A stretch of 64,000 bases of DNA from [Clostridium] asparagiforme DSM 15981 (GTDB lineage: Bacteria > Bacillota > Clostridia > Lachnospirales > Lachnospiraceae). The notes below the pieces were generated by a model. It was not told the origin of the DNA. It did not search any database and saw only the letters and a program-made list of their open reading frames with translations. Shown piece by piece: positions 34,748 through 44,187 of the stretch. Both the position numbers and the translations under genes were made by a program. How positions within the stretch are numbered: position 1 is the stretch's first letter; each line of letters begins with the position of its first letter. The stretch is taken from assembly GCA_025149125.1 (NCBI GenBank), contig CP102272.1, forward strand, positions 496,001-560,000, written 5' to 3'.

Positions 34748-36211
34748 ATGAAGAAGAATGACGAGTTTGTGGTGGCGATTGAGGATATGAGCGAGGACGG
34801 CGCGGGGATTGGCCGGGTGGACGGATATATCTGGTTTATTAAAGATACCGTGATTGGGGACGTGGTGAGGGCGGGGGTCATGAAGATGAAAAAGACCTAT
34901 GGCTTTGCGCGGCTGATCGAGGTGGTGGAACCGTCAAAAGATCGCGTGGAGCCCAGGTGTCCGGTGGCGCGGCAGTGCGGGGGCTGCCAGCTGCAGATGA
35001 TGGATTATGAGGCGCAGCTAAGGTTTAAGGAGCGGAAGATTTATAATAATTTGAAACGGATTGGGGGGATGGAGAATTTGAGGCTGCCGGGGGAGGAATG
35101 CGGGAGCGAGGATGAAGGGGCTGGGACGGGCGAAAGGGCCGGAGCGGATGGCCGGAAGATCGTGCGGATGGAGCCGATTATGGGGATGGAGGAGCCGTGG
35201 CGGTACCGGAATAAGGCGCAGTTCCCATTTGGGATGAGTAAGGATGGGAGAGTGATTACCGGGTTTTATGCCGGACGGACCCATTCTATAATTGAAAATG
35301 AGGATTGTCTGCTGGGGGTGGAGGAGAATCGGGAAATATTACGGATAGTCCGGGAGTTTATGGAGGAATTTGGGGTGAAGCCCTATGATGAGGAAGGGCA
35401 TCGGGGGCTGGTGCGGCATTGTCTGATTCGGAAGGGGTTTGCCACCGGGGAGATTATGGTATGTCTGGTGGTGAACGGGAGGAAGCTGCCGAAGGATGAG
35501 GTTCTGGTGGAACGGCTGCGGCAGGTGGACGGGATGACCAGTATTTCGCTCTGCGTGAATACGGAGAAAACCAATGTGATTCTCGGGGATGAGGTGGTGA
35601 ATCTCTGGGGGCCGGGTTATATTACGGATTATATCGGGGATGTGAAGTATCAGATTTCACCGCTGTCGTTTTATCAGGTGAATCCGGCGCAGACTGTGAA
35701 ATTGTATGGGACGGCGCTGGAGTATGCGGGATTGACGGGGGAGGAGACGGTCTGGGATTTGTATTGTGGGATCGGGACGATTTCGTTGTTTCTGGCGCAG
35801 AAGGCGAAAAAGGTTTATGGGGTGGAGATTGTGCCACAGGCCATTGAGGACGCCAGGCGGAACGCAAAGATTAATGGGATTGAGAACGTGGAGTTTTTTG
35901 TGGGGAAGGCGGAGGAAGTGCTGCCGAGGGAGTTTGAGGAGAAGCAGATTTATGCGGATGTGATCGTGGTGGACCCGCCTAGGAAGGGGTGCGACGAGGT
36001 TTGTCTGGATACGATTGTGAAGATGGGGCCGAAACGGGTGGTGTATGTGAGCTGTGATTCGGCGACGTTGGGGAGAGATGTGAAGTATTTGGGGGAGAGA
36101 GGGTTTGTGGTGGAGAGGGTTAGAGGGTGTGATATGTTTGGGGGGAGTGGGCATGTGGAGACGGTAATAATGATGCAAAATTGTGGCATGGTAAGAAAAA
36201 GTAGGGGATAG
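34748..36211 (+). CDS. rlmD: 23S rRNA (uracil-C5)-methyltransferase, RlmD/RumA family
   Basis: 487-residue SAM-dependent methyltransferase. An N-terminal TRAM domain (VVAIEDMSEDGAGIGRV) is followed by iron-sulfur cysteines in RCPVARQCGGCQLQ, and the SAM-binding motif DLYCGIGTISLFLAQ (about 338) leads to VDPPRKGCDE and the catalytic Cys in YVSCDSATLGRD (about 437). A 25-residue Gly/Glu-rich insert sits near residue 115. Codon use is unlike the neighbours: very rich in GGG, GAG and ATT, with strong purine bias on the coding strand. Start ATG 34748 with AGGAGA. Confidence 0.9.
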   Translation: MKKNDEFVVAIEDMSEDGAGIGRVDGYIWFIKDTVIGDVVRAGVMKMKKTYGFARLIEVVEPSKDRVEPRCPVARQCGGCQLQMMDYEAQLRFKERKIYNNLKRIGGMENLRLPGEECGSEDEGAGTGERAGADGRKIVRMEPIMGMEEPWRYRNKAQFPFGMSKDGRVITGFYAGRTHSIIENEDCLLGVEENREILRIVREFMEEFGVKPYDEEGHRGLVRHCLIRKGFATGEIMVCLVVNGRKLPKDEVLVERLRQVDGMTSISLCVNTEKTNVILGDEVVNLWGPGYITDYIGDVKYQISPLSFYQVNPAQTVKLYGTALEYAGLTGEETVWDLYCGIGTISLFLAQKAKKVYGVEIVPQAIEDARRNAKINGIENVEFFVGKAEEVLPREFEEKQIYADVIVVDPPRKGCDEVCLDTIVKMGPKRVVYVSCDSATLGRDVKYLGERGFVVERVRGCDMFGGSGHVETVIMMQNCGMVRKSRG

Positions 36212-36240
36212 ACCACAAGATATAGTGGATTTTGGCGAAA

Positions 36241-36298
36241 GATCGAGGGAAAAATCAGGCAAAAATGGCCGATTTTGCCCTCGATTTTTTGGCCTTTT
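36241..36298 (+). terminator. Terminator after rlmD
   Basis: ATCGAGGG plus AAAATC pair with GATTTT and CCCTCGAT (one mismatch), followed by T6. A second hairpin, GGTCAGCCA/TGGCTGGCC with one wobble and a T4 tail, follows at 36342-36374. Confidence 0.8.
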
Positions 36299-36374
36299 TA
36301 TAGATATGAGACGGGGAAAAGCGGATATGGGGTAAAATTTTAGGTCAGCCAGATCAAAAAATGGCTGGCCTTTT

Positions 36375-36789
36375 AAATAGATCATAAAAGGATGGTAAGT
36401 TTAAGAAGTGAAAGAATATGCAGTGAATACAGTCATAATCTTTCATACTGGATTTGATGGCAGGGAGTGTAACTGCCTGATGTATGAAGGGATATGAAGG
36501 AAAAGATTAAAGATGGTATCGAGACCGCGTTCTTGAATGATTAAAGTCTTGGGATGTTGTTTTTGGGGGATGGGGGGACATCAATCTGAACTGATGGGAG
36601 CTTTTTATGAAAACAAAATAGTAATGAAACTTAATTAAGGATATCTACTTTCTAACAATAGGTTATTTATTGCAAGCGTTGAATTGTATTGCCATTGGCA
36701 CTAATTGTTATGCATTTCACAGCTGGTGTTCAGATATCTGATGGATAAATGTATTTTAATGCTTGAGAAGTACATAAAGCACTAAAATA
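36375..36789. other. AT-rich non-coding left edge of the defence island
   Basis: Base composition changes here from GC-rich backbone to AT-rich island DNA. No full-length gene is visible. A 16-codon frame at 36494-36544 (MKEKIKDGIETAFLND) has a plausible start and may be a remnant of a longer gene, but this is too short to identify. No integrase gene or tRNA lies at this edge. Confidence 0.5.
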
Positions 36790-36834
36790 TGTCCTTTTGA
36801 ATAGGACAATCATGCTCGTTCTTTTTTGTATAAT
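36790..36834 (+). promoter_or_regulatory. Promoter and operator-like dyad before the first XRE regulator
   Basis: TGTCCT (36790-36795) and AGGACA (36803-36808) form a perfect inverted repeat with a 7-base spacer, ending where the -35 element would be. A perfect TATAAT follows at 36829-36834. The layout suits autoregulation by the XRE protein at 36867. Confidence 0.55.
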
Positions 36835-36866
36835 TCTAACAAGAATGTCATGCTGAAAGGGACGAA

Positions 36867-37106
36867 ATGTATAAAATTAAAACAGATGATGGTTTGTGTA
36901 ATATTATTGGGAAGAAATTAAAAGAATACAGATTGCGTAAAAATATGTCGTTAAGAGACATGGCGAGTGTTTTGCAAAGTGAGGGGCTAGACTGGGATAA
37001 AAATGCTGTTGATCGTACTGAAAAAGGACAAAGGGCAGTTATTGACATAGAAATCGTTAAGCTTGCACAGATCATGAAGATGAGTTGTGATGAATTATTA
37101 AAATAG
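36867..37106 (+). CDS. XRE-family helix-turn-helix regulator
   Basis: 79-residue DNA-binding protein with a single Cro/C1-type HTH: GKKLKEYRLRKNMSLRDMAS (about 18-37) and the recognition region with TEKGQRAVIDIE. Length and position, directly before a DUF262/HNH pair, suggest a controller protein that times expression of a restriction-type system. SD AAAGGG seven bases before ATG. The next gene follows after 24 bases. Confidence 0.85.
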   Translation: MYKIKTDDGLCNIIGKKLKEYRLRKNMSLRDMASVLQSEGLDWDKNAVDRTEKGQRAVIDIEIVKLAQIMKMSCDELLK

Positions 37107-37130
37107 TATTTTTTGTACAAAGGAGAAATT

Positions 37131-38460
37131 ATGAACGAAGAGTCTTTTATTGTCACGGTAAGGGAGTTGTTTCAGGTTTCCAGGAAATCGAAAGATGTCG
37201 AATTGTTTGATACGGATATAAAAAAATTCATAATACCGATGTATCAAAGAGAGTATAAGTGGACAGAAGACAAAGTGCGGACGTTTATACGCGACATAAA
37301 TGATCAGAGTAAATTTTTAGGGAATTTAATCTTGTACAAAAATGGAGACACATATGAGATAACGGATGGACAACAGCGTGTTACAACACTGATGTTGATT
37401 TTGGCAGCATCATATAATCATATGGCAGAAGATACTCAAGAAGACACAAATCAGGAGCAAAAGTTTCTTTTGCAATATATTATAAAAAATCACGATTTTA
37501 TATTGCAAAATGATACGATTGGTCAGTTCCTGAAGATGAACAAGAATTCAATTGAATTGGATATTTCCGAAGCTGCAGATGTATATTCTCAAAAGGATAT
37601 CTTCGATAATACATATAAAGTGGTTAACGAGGAACTAAATGAAATATCCAATATTAAAGGTTTTATAAACAGACTACTGGAGTGTAAATTATGTCTTCTA
37701 ATATGTAAAAATTTAGGTGAAACGGAATCGGTAGAGCGTATTTTTCTGGATATGAACTTCAAACTGCAGAAATTGGATGTAGAGGATATTTTCAAAGGAT
37801 ACTGCTTTCAAAATTATCGTTCAGGTTTTCATGATGAACTAAAGAAGTGGAGAATTGACAATAACAGAGTTGAGACAGACAATCGTTGATCTGAGAAAAA
37901 AGAAACTGGTGTCTTTTGTATTTCCAGGAATATTTACAATAAATAAGTTTTATATTATTTATTCAATTATGGACAATTATGAAGCTTCACAAAATTTTAT
38001 CAATAAACTATATTCGCTGGAATATGGTTATAACCAGGAACATTTGATTGTATATGATAACCGAAAGATTGAAGTTGAGTGGTGGGATGCGGGAAAGTGC
38101 GCAGAGAAATTTTCACTTAATGAGGTAGAAGGAGTACGAGAACTGAAGAAGTACAGCTTAAATTATCTGATTATAGACAAAGAACTTAATCGAAGCTTGG
38201 GAATTAAAGACATTGTTGAAAAAATTGACTGTATTGAAAACTTTTTTACAAATGTGCCTAAACATATAAATTTAATTCTTTCATTTATTAAAGAACTTGA
38301 TTCTTTTAACGAACTGAAAGAGATCAAAGGACAGACAATTGAATTAGAGCAAATCAAAATCAAATACATACAGTTTGTCAACGAATATTTTTCAGAAGAA
38401 AACCAGGAAAGGTTTATAAAGCTAATGGGGAATGAATTTATTGGAAGTTTTCAGAATTAA
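37131..38460 (+). pseudogene. DUF262 (DGQQR) restriction-like protein, split by a +1 frameshift
   Basis: The N-terminal part (to 37889, about 252 residues) is a DUF262 domain: IPMYQREYKWTEDKVR and the signature ITDGQQRVTTLML (about residue 84), shared with the GmrS half of type IV restriction enzymes. It ends in a premature TGA. The reading continues one frame over from about 37850 to 38460 (ELRQTIVDLRKKK...) with no start or ribosome site of its own. The two pieces together give about 445 residues, a normal length for the family. The shift lies between 37840 and 37889; a one-base insertion (or two-base loss) explains it. No slippery heptamer is obvious, so mutation or sequencing error is more likely than programmed shifting. 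Confidence 0.78.
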
Positions 38461-38489
38461 ATGACTATATTTAGAACGAGGATACAATT

Positions 38490-39209
38490 ATGAACAAAAT
38501 AGATATCTATTCCTGGACTGTTGCAGATGAAGCTACATTGATTAAACATTTAGATACAACATCGATCAAATATAATAACACTAGGATCCCCAAAGTGCTA
38601 AAACCATTTTGGGAGATAGAGACTTTAAAAGATGGGGAGAGCAGGAAAATCAAGCTTCTGAATAAACTGAAACTCTATAATGCCGTGTTGCAGATTCGAG
38701 ATGGGCGTGCGCAAATTAGCTGGTTGGCTGATTTCAGGAGAGACAGTGAGCTGGGAGCGTGGAGAGAACAGAATAGAGGGAATGCGGCCATCTGCTTTAA
38801 TAAGCTGGGCAAGGATGTTTATGATGCTGCTTTTATAGGAGAAGATGGCCTCGAGGAGCAAGCGGAGCCACTCTCTACGAGTATATCCGCTTTTTACTCC
38901 GAAGGGGAGAGAGTGTTTTTTTATGGGACAAAATATGAGCGGAATAAAAAGAATCGAGAGATGGCCATTCAATATCATGGATGCAAGTGCAAGGCATGCG
39001 GATTTGATTTTGAAGCTGTTTATGGGGAAATGGGGAAAGGGTTTATCGAGATACACCATACGAAACCGTTATACAGCTTGCAGGAGGAGATTGTAATTGA
39101 TTATAGAACGGATTTGGTTCCGGTGTGTTCCAACTGCCACAGGATTTTACACAGAAACAAAGAAAAAATGTTATCGATCGAAGAATTAAAACAGCTGATT
39201 CAAGACTGA
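38490..39209 (+). CDS. HNH endonuclease
   Basis: 239-residue protein with a C-terminal HNH nuclease domain: zinc cysteines CKCKACG (about residues 167-173), active-site histidines in IEIHHTKPL (about 190), and CSNCHRILH (about 214). The N-terminal 150 residues show no motif I know and may bind DNA or recognise modification. It follows the DUF262 gene by 29 bases with SD GAGGA, and together they look like a two-gene modification-dependent restriction system. The partner is frameshifted, so activity is uncertain. Confidence 0.88.
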   Translation: MNKIDIYSWTVADEATLIKHLDTTSIKYNNTRIPKVLKPFWEIETLKDGESRKIKLLNKLKLYNAVLQIRDGRAQISWLADFRRDSELGAWREQNRGNAAICFNKLGKDVYDAAFIGEDGLEEQAEPLSTSISAFYSEGERVFFYGTKYERNKKNREMAIQYHGCKCKACGFDFEAVYGEMGKGFIEIHHTKPLYSLQEEIVIDYRTDLVPVCSNCHRILHRNKEKMLSIEELKQLIQD

Positions 39210-39230
39210 ACTATTAGTAAATGGGTAATG

Positions 39231-39286
39231 TATTTCAATATATTTGTCTATATAAAAAAGCATATTGAAATATATTGCCTTTTTAA
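39231..39286 (+). terminator. AT-rich inverted repeat, probable terminator after the HNH gene
   Basis: TATTTCAATAT (39231-39241) and ATATTGAAATA (39262-39272) are perfectly complementary. TTGCCTTTTT follows. It separates the HNH gene from the phosphorothioation locus. Confidence 0.55.
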
Positions 39287-39374
39287 AAAAGTAAAGATGG
39301 AAAATTTTACTACTTTTTATATTTCTTGGTATATATGACATGGCTGATGTTACTCTTGTAATTGTAAATGAGTT

Positions 39375-39383
39375 TGCTATGAT
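39375..39383 (+). promoter_or_regulatory. Extended -10 promoter of the effector operon
   Basis: TGCTATGAT is an extended -10 element 29 bases before ATG 39413. The -35 match is weak (TTGTAA at 39357 gives a short spacer of 15). Confidence 0.45.
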
Positions 39384-39412
39384 AGAGATAGAAGAAAGGC
39401 AGTGTGAGGACA

Positions 39413-40186
39413 ATGTCACTGTATGATGATTTTGATAGAGAGAAATTTTACCGTAATCTTAAATACCTTACACAGAAACGCAAAATGACAATGAAAAGTT
39501 TTAGTGAAAAAATAGGCGTTTCAGAAGGGTATCTTGCGAAAATTGGAAATGAGAACAGTAAGATTATGCCGGGAATCAATACGATTCTAAAAATTCTGAG
39601 TACATTAAATGTGACATTTGAGCAATTGTGTTGTGAGGAGTTAGTAAAAACGTCGCCTACAGCAATGCTGGAATTTGATGAAGCTGTGCTTTTGCATGAG
39701 ATTTTACAAAAAACCCAGAATGATGAACTAGACTGGGAAAGGGCAAAGTTTGATGAGAATACAAATTGTCCGCAGGAGGAACTTTTTAGTTTAGTTCCAT
39801 GGAATGAGGAGACGGGAGTGTATACATATAAATCTGGTTTTGCAGCAGGGCTTAAGGAACAGAGACAGGCGCTCCTTCCATTTTATGTGGCGAAAATTGA
39901 AGATAGTAAAGGGATCATCATAGCTAGCTATTCATTATATGAAAAAGTAACGCCAGATTTTGAGGAATTCACGCAGAAACATATACCTGACAAGTGTGAT
40001 GCTTTTTTTGAAATTTATATTTATTTGGACAGAGAGGTGTATCCAGTAGCAGAAAGTAATTCGAAATATGAAAGGAAAGAAACGAGGATGCTTGTAGAAA
40101 ATATAGTAAGAAATGTGGAAGAGTATGTGAATCAACGAAAAAAAGGGGTTATATTTAAAAATTTTTTTGGTAAGGAGATAGGATAA
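39413..40186 (+). CDS. XRE-family regulator with a C-terminal domain, first gene of the dnd effector operon
   Basis: 257-residue protein. The N-terminal HTH is LTQKRKMTMKSFSEKIGVSE (about 14-33) with the recognition helix before AKIGNENSK. The C-terminal 150 residues contain a domain of unknown type, possibly a sensor. The chosen ATG is three codons after a GTG in the same frame and has TGAGGA upstream. Its stop codon overlaps the helicase ATG (TAATG), showing translational coupling. It may bind the palindrome at 44681 or its own promoter; this is inference. Confidence 0.82.
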   Translation: MSLYDDFDREKFYRNLKYLTQKRKMTMKSFSEKIGVSEGYLAKIGNENSKIMPGINTILKILSTLNVTFEQLCCEELVKTSPTAMLEFDEAVLLHEILQKTQNDELDWERAKFDENTNCPQEELFSLVPWNEETGVYTYKSGFAAGLKEQRQALLPFYVAKIEDSKGIIIASYSLYEKVTPDFEEFTQKHIPDKCDAFFEIYIYLDREVYPVAESNSKYERKETRMLVENIVRNVEEYVNQRKKGVIFKNFFGKEIG

Positions 40187-42117
40187 TGGACATAAAAAAT
40201 TTACCTATTTGCTTTAATACTTCTGATGACAGAATAGAATATGAATTTTATGAAACTTGCCTAAATTGGGCATGTTCCTATGACCGTGGCGTGGGGTATT
40301 TTACATCCGAGTGGATTAGCAAAACGGCGGCAGGAATGACAAAGTTTGTTGCCCACGGTGGCGTTGGTCGATGGATTGTAAGTCCGGTACTAGATGAAAA
40401 AGATTACAATGTGTTTTTAAATAGCGAAGGTGGAGCGGTAGTAGCAGAAAAATTTCAAGCTTTATTGGACAAAAATCTGGACAAGTTGGAACAGGAATTG
40501 ACGGATGATACTCTGAACGCTCTTGCTTGGATGATATATGATGGGATACTGGAGTTTCGGTTTGCAGTGCCGCAAAATCAGCTCAGAGAAGGGGATTTTC
40601 ATGATAAATTTGGCATATTTTATGGATATAATGGAGATAAAATTTCCTTTAACGGTTCGCAAAATGACAGTAAAAAAGGATTTTCAAATTATGAAAGTAT
40701 TAAGGTATTTCGTTCATGGGATTCTACTCTTCCCTATGTAGAGTATGATATATCCCGGTTTGACAAATTATGGACCAACAATGACAGAAATGTGGCAGTG
40801 TATAATATGCCGGAAGCAGTAAAAGAACGGATTTTCAGATTAAGAACGCCGGAGGGGCGCCCCTATATGAAACAAAAATGCTTGGTCGAACATGAAAATA
40901 GGTGGTTTCACCAGGAGCTGGCAATAGAGAAATTCATGGAAGAAAAGCGCGGAATTTTGGAAATGGCAACGGGGACAGGGAAGACTAGAACGGCATTAAG
41001 AATTATGATGAAACTTTTTGAATGGGGACAGATTGATCGAGTTGTTTTGACTATGTATGGCAATGATTTGCTATATCAGTGGGAGAAAGAAATTAGAAAT
41101 ATGAAGACTCAGGATATACGACTATTTCGATGTTTTAACACAATCAATGAAATGTCAACATTTGTTCTCTCAAAGAAAAAAGCAATTTTGCTTATTTCCC
41201 GCGATGCGGATAAACTGTCAATGCTGATTTCATCTATGGGAAAGCGCAACGATTCCTGCTTTGATAGAACGCTTGTGGTATTTGATGAGGTGCATGGTTT
41301 GGGTTCTCTAAGCCTGCGCATGAAATTAGATGGATTGATCAGTAAATTTTCATACCGATTAGGTTTGAGTGCGACTCCGGAACGTGAATATGATGAGGAA
41401 GGGAATCGGTTTATTCAAAATGAGGTGGGGCCGGTGATTTTCCGCTTTACATTGGAAGATGCAATAAGACGAGGGATACTTTGTGAGTTTTCGTATATGG
41501 CATTAAATTATGAACTGACGGATGAGGAGAAAAGGAAGAAAAGAAATATTATAGCATATTATGAGATGCAAAGGAAAAACGGTCGCATGCTCTCCAAGGA
41601 GGAGGAATATCGTGCGCTGGCAAAAGTAAATAAATGCGCTGTTTCAAAACTTCCACTTTTTGCTGCTTACATAAATCAATACCCGCAAATCCTTGACAGC
41701 TGTATTATTTTTGTGGAGGACAAAGAATATGGTGAAAAGGTGCAGAATATTTTAATAAAAGTAGTGCCGGAATATCATACATATTATAGTGAGGATAACA
41801 GGGAGGAATTGCTGAGATTTGCAAAAGGAGAATTGAAATGCTTATTAACCTGTAAGAAGATTTCGGAAGGTGTTGATATCAAATCGGTGAAGAACATCAT
41901 ACTATTTTCTTCAGACAAAGCCAGACTGGTTACGATACAAAGGATTGGGAGAAGCCTACGTCTTAATGCAAACGAACCCGATAAACGAGCATTTGTGCTG
42001 GACTTTGTTCAGGAAGATGATAATGATAATTTTGAACTGAATTCCGATATGGAACGCAGGGAATGGTTGACAGAATTATCCAAGGTCAGGAGGGAAGAAC
42101 AGAGTGAAGGAGTTTAA
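40186..42117 (+). CDS. PLD-DEAD/DEAH helicase, phosphorothioation-linked restriction type
   Basis: 643-residue protein. The N-terminal phospholipase-D-like domain has HDKFGIFYG and FNGSQND (about residues 143-165). It is fused to a superfamily 2 helicase: Walker A MATGTGKTRT (about 264), DEVH box FDEVHG (about 366), SATPER (about 398) and motif VI QRIGRSLRLN (about 584). This combination resembles the helicase-type restriction proteins associated with dnd clusters. It would act on invading DNA that lacks phosphorothioate. The operon lacks recognisable DndF, DndG and DndH. Function in this host is inferred from linkage. Confidence 0.85.
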   Translation: MDIKNLPICFNTSDDRIEYEFYETCLNWACSYDRGVGYFTSEWISKTAAGMTKFVAHGGVGRWIVSPVLDEKDYNVFLNSEGGAVVAEKFQALLDKNLDKLEQELTDDTLNALAWMIYDGILEFRFAVPQNQLREGDFHDKFGIFYGYNGDKISFNGSQNDSKKGFSNYESIKVFRSWDSTLPYVEYDISRFDKLWTNNDRNVAVYNMPEAVKERIFRLRTPEGRPYMKQKCLVEHENRWFHQELAIEKFMEEKRGILEMATGTGKTRTALRIMMKLFEWGQIDRVVLTMYGNDLLYQWEKEIRNMKTQDIRLFRCFNTINEMSTFVLSKKKAILLISRDADKLSMLISSMGKRNDSCFDRTLVVFDEVHGLGSLSLRMKLDGLISKFSYRLGLSATPEREYDEEGNRFIQNEVGPVIFRFTLEDAIRRGILCEFSYMALNYELTDEEKRKKRNIIAYYEMQRKNGRMLSKEEEYRALAKVNKCAVSKLPLFAAYINQYPQILDSCIIFVEDKEYGEKVQNILIKVVPEYHTYYSEDNREELLRFAKGELKCLLTCKKISEGVDIKSVKNIILFSSDKARLVTIQRIGRSLRLNANEPDKRAFVLDFVQEDDNDNFELNSDMERREWLTELSKVRREEQSEGV

Positions 42118-42277
42118 AGAACTAAAAGAGGCAATGGAAATAGTGTTGAAAGATATTGATGAGACCGATACGTTTAAAAGACGATTCGCAAATATGATAG
42201 AAGAATATTTTAATAACAGTGTAAAAGGACCAATGATTAATGCAGTAGTGGAACTGGCAAGAGAGGAAGAAGAATGA
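42104..42277 (+). CDS. Small acidic protein of 57 residues, GTG start
   Basis: The GTG at 42104 overlaps the helicase 3' end by 14 bases and has GGAGGGA ten bases upstream. The frame of 57 codons ends with TGA overlapping the ATG of the next gene (ATGA). The peptide (VKEFKELKEAMEIVLKDID at the start) is highly charged and helical, with no known motif. Tight coupling on both sides, and no other frame filling this space, argue that it is a real gene. It may be an adaptor between helicase and SMC-like ATPase; unknown. Confidence 0.75.
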   Translation: MKEFKELKEAMEIVLKDIDETDTFKRRFANMIEEYFNNSVKGPMINAVVELAREEEE

Positions 42278-44187
42278 AAATACGCATTTTAGGATGGACC
42301 TGTGAAAATATCAGACAGTTTCGGAATTTAGAGTTTCATTTGGAGGACGAAGCTGGATTACCGCATATCTATCTGGTGATGATGAGAAACGGTACTGGAA
42401 AAACAACCACAATGAATCTTATTCGTACTGTACTGAGTGGATCCGACATGGCGGAACAGGAAGTTCGTTCGTATAGGCCCACAGAATATGACTGCGAGGA
42501 AGGTAAGTTTACGTTAACTATGCAGTATGACGATAAACGATATTTCTATGTCTTGAAGCTGGATTATTTGGATGGAAAATTTCAGTACTTTACCTCCAGG
42601 ACAGGTGAGAGCGGCGGACTTGAAAGCGACCGTATGATACCCAGAGAGTTGAAGGTGTTTGACAATAGAGATTTTATATGCCGTTTTGTTTTTGATGGAG
42701 AGCAGGCTCAGTTGACATTGGATTCTGGAACGGAAGAGGCGGAAAAAGCCATCACATATTTATATCGGGTGAATGAACTGGATAATCTGATTGGTGATAT
42801 CAATAAACTAATTGATGAAAAACAGAAAGAAACGAATGATAAGGGCAAAAGTACGATCAGTATCCGCCAATTGAAAACCAGGAGGGATAACAAAAGCAGT
42901 AACCATGAGTCCTTGTTAAAAAGAAAAGAAATTCTTCAAAAAGAGGAAAAACGTCTGCAGGCCCAGAAAAGTGAATTGGAGCGGCAGCAAGCTGAACTGA
43001 TTGCAGAAAATGAAAATCTGCAAGCGGAAAAGGACAAATTGGAGCGTAATAAAGATGAAATAAACAATGCTATGAAGACATGTTTTACAAAAATACATGC
43101 ACAAATTGTATTGCCGTTTCATATCCATGATAAATTTGAAAACCGGTTAAAAACGCTTTTTAATAATATGCAAATTTTAAAGTTGCCAAAGACAACGGCG
43201 AAAGAGTTTTTTGTAGAACTGTCAGAGAAACCAAAATGCATTTGTGGGCATGATATTGGAGAGAAAGAAAAAAAGCATATTCTGGAAAATGCGGATCGGT
43301 ATCTGGGAGCAGAGGAGCTGTCAGTGATTAATGCAGTGAAGCATAAATTAAGAACTTTTGAAACTTCTAATGAGCTGTATGATGAACTAGAAAAGTTACA
43401 GAACTCAAAAGAAGATCTGGTATGGATGAATGGTCAGATTGAGGATCTGAATACGAAGCTGGAACCTGAAAAGCAGGAGGTGGCACAGCAAATATCAATA
43501 GATTTAGAAAAGGTGAATGGCGAATTAAATGATGTCCAGCAGGAATTATCAGTACTGTTAAGCCCTGCTTCTGGAGTATATGCCAGAGAAGAAAATAACC
43601 TGGAACTGGCACAAAAAGCAATGGATGCAGCACAAAAAGCATATGATGAAGCCACAAATACATATCAGTTTGCCCAACGCTCCAGAAGGATGATTCGATA
43701 TATTCAACAGATAAAGACACTTACCTTGGAAAAACTGAAAAAGAATATTTTAAAGGATGTTAATATAAGACTTGCGCAGTTGATAAAAAATGATAAAGTA
43801 TCCATCGACCGAATTGATAAGAGCTTGATTTTACATAAAAAAGAAAAGGTAAGTGAAGCACAGACATTAGCAGTAGCCTATGCTTACATTGGTTCCCTGT
43901 TTGAGCATTCAGTACACGACTTTCCATTTCTGATTGACTCGCCGGCAGCAAAGATGGATCGTGATATCAGACGAACAGCAGCTGAGGTCCTGCCGGAATT
44001 GTTCGATCAGCTCATTATTCTTGTGACATCAGGAGAATTGGATAAATTTGCAGACCGTTTTTATAACAGAAACGATGTGAAGTATGTAACGATAGAAAAC
44101 GATGAAGTATGCGGTACTACATGTAATTTTGATAAGGGTTTCTTTGCATCATATCAGGAAGACGAGGTAGCTAACTATGGGATTTAA
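42274..44187 (+). CDS. SMC-like coiled-coil ATPase of the dnd effector operon
   Basis: 637-residue protein with AAA/ABC-type head domains at both ends and a long central coiled coil (about 190-450). Walker A is unusual: MMRNGTGKTTTMNL (about 38), without the leading glycine of GxxxxGK. Walker B is FPFLIDSPAAKMD (about 550); the signature motif is degenerate (KVSEAQTLAV). In the middle of the coil is a CICGHDIG element, possibly half of a zinc hook. It differs clearly from the DndD ATPase at 47193. Likely partner of the helicase in DNA translocation or sensing. Confidence 0.85.
   Translation: MKIRILGWTCENIRQFRNLEFHLEDEAGLPHIYLVMMRNGTGKTTTMNLIRTVLSGSDMAEQEVRSYRPTEYDCEEGKFTLTMQYDDKRYFYVLKLDYLDGKFQYFTSRTGESGGLESDRMIPRELKVFDNRDFICRFVFDGEQAQLTLDSGTEEAEKAITYLYRVNELDNLIGDINKLIDEKQKETNDKGKSTISIRQLKTRRDNKSSNHESLLKRKEILQKEEKRLQAQKSELERQQAELIAENENLQAEKDKLERNKDEINNAMKTCFTKIHAQIVLPFHIHDKFENRLKTLFNNMQILKLPKTTAKEFFVELSEKPKCICGHDIGEKEKKHILENADRYLGAEELSVINAVKHKLRTFETSNELYDELEKLQNSKEDLVWMNGQIEDLNTKLEPEKQEVAQQISIDLEKVNGELNDVQQELSVLLSPASGVYAREENNLELAQKAMDAAQKAYDEATNTYQFAQRSRRMIRYIQQIKTLTLEKLKKNILKDVNIRLAQLIKNDKVSIDRIDKSLILHKKEKVSEAQTLAVAYAYIGSLFEHSVHDFPFLIDSPAAKMDRDIRRTAAEVLPELFDQLIILVTSGELDKFADRFYNRNDVKYVTIENDEVCGTTCNFDKGFFASYQEDEVANYGI

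Noticed and set aside
37855..38460. Second half of DUF262 as an independent gene
   Set aside because: Only a TTG without ribosome site at its start, and it continues the upstream protein; treated as one frameshifted gene.
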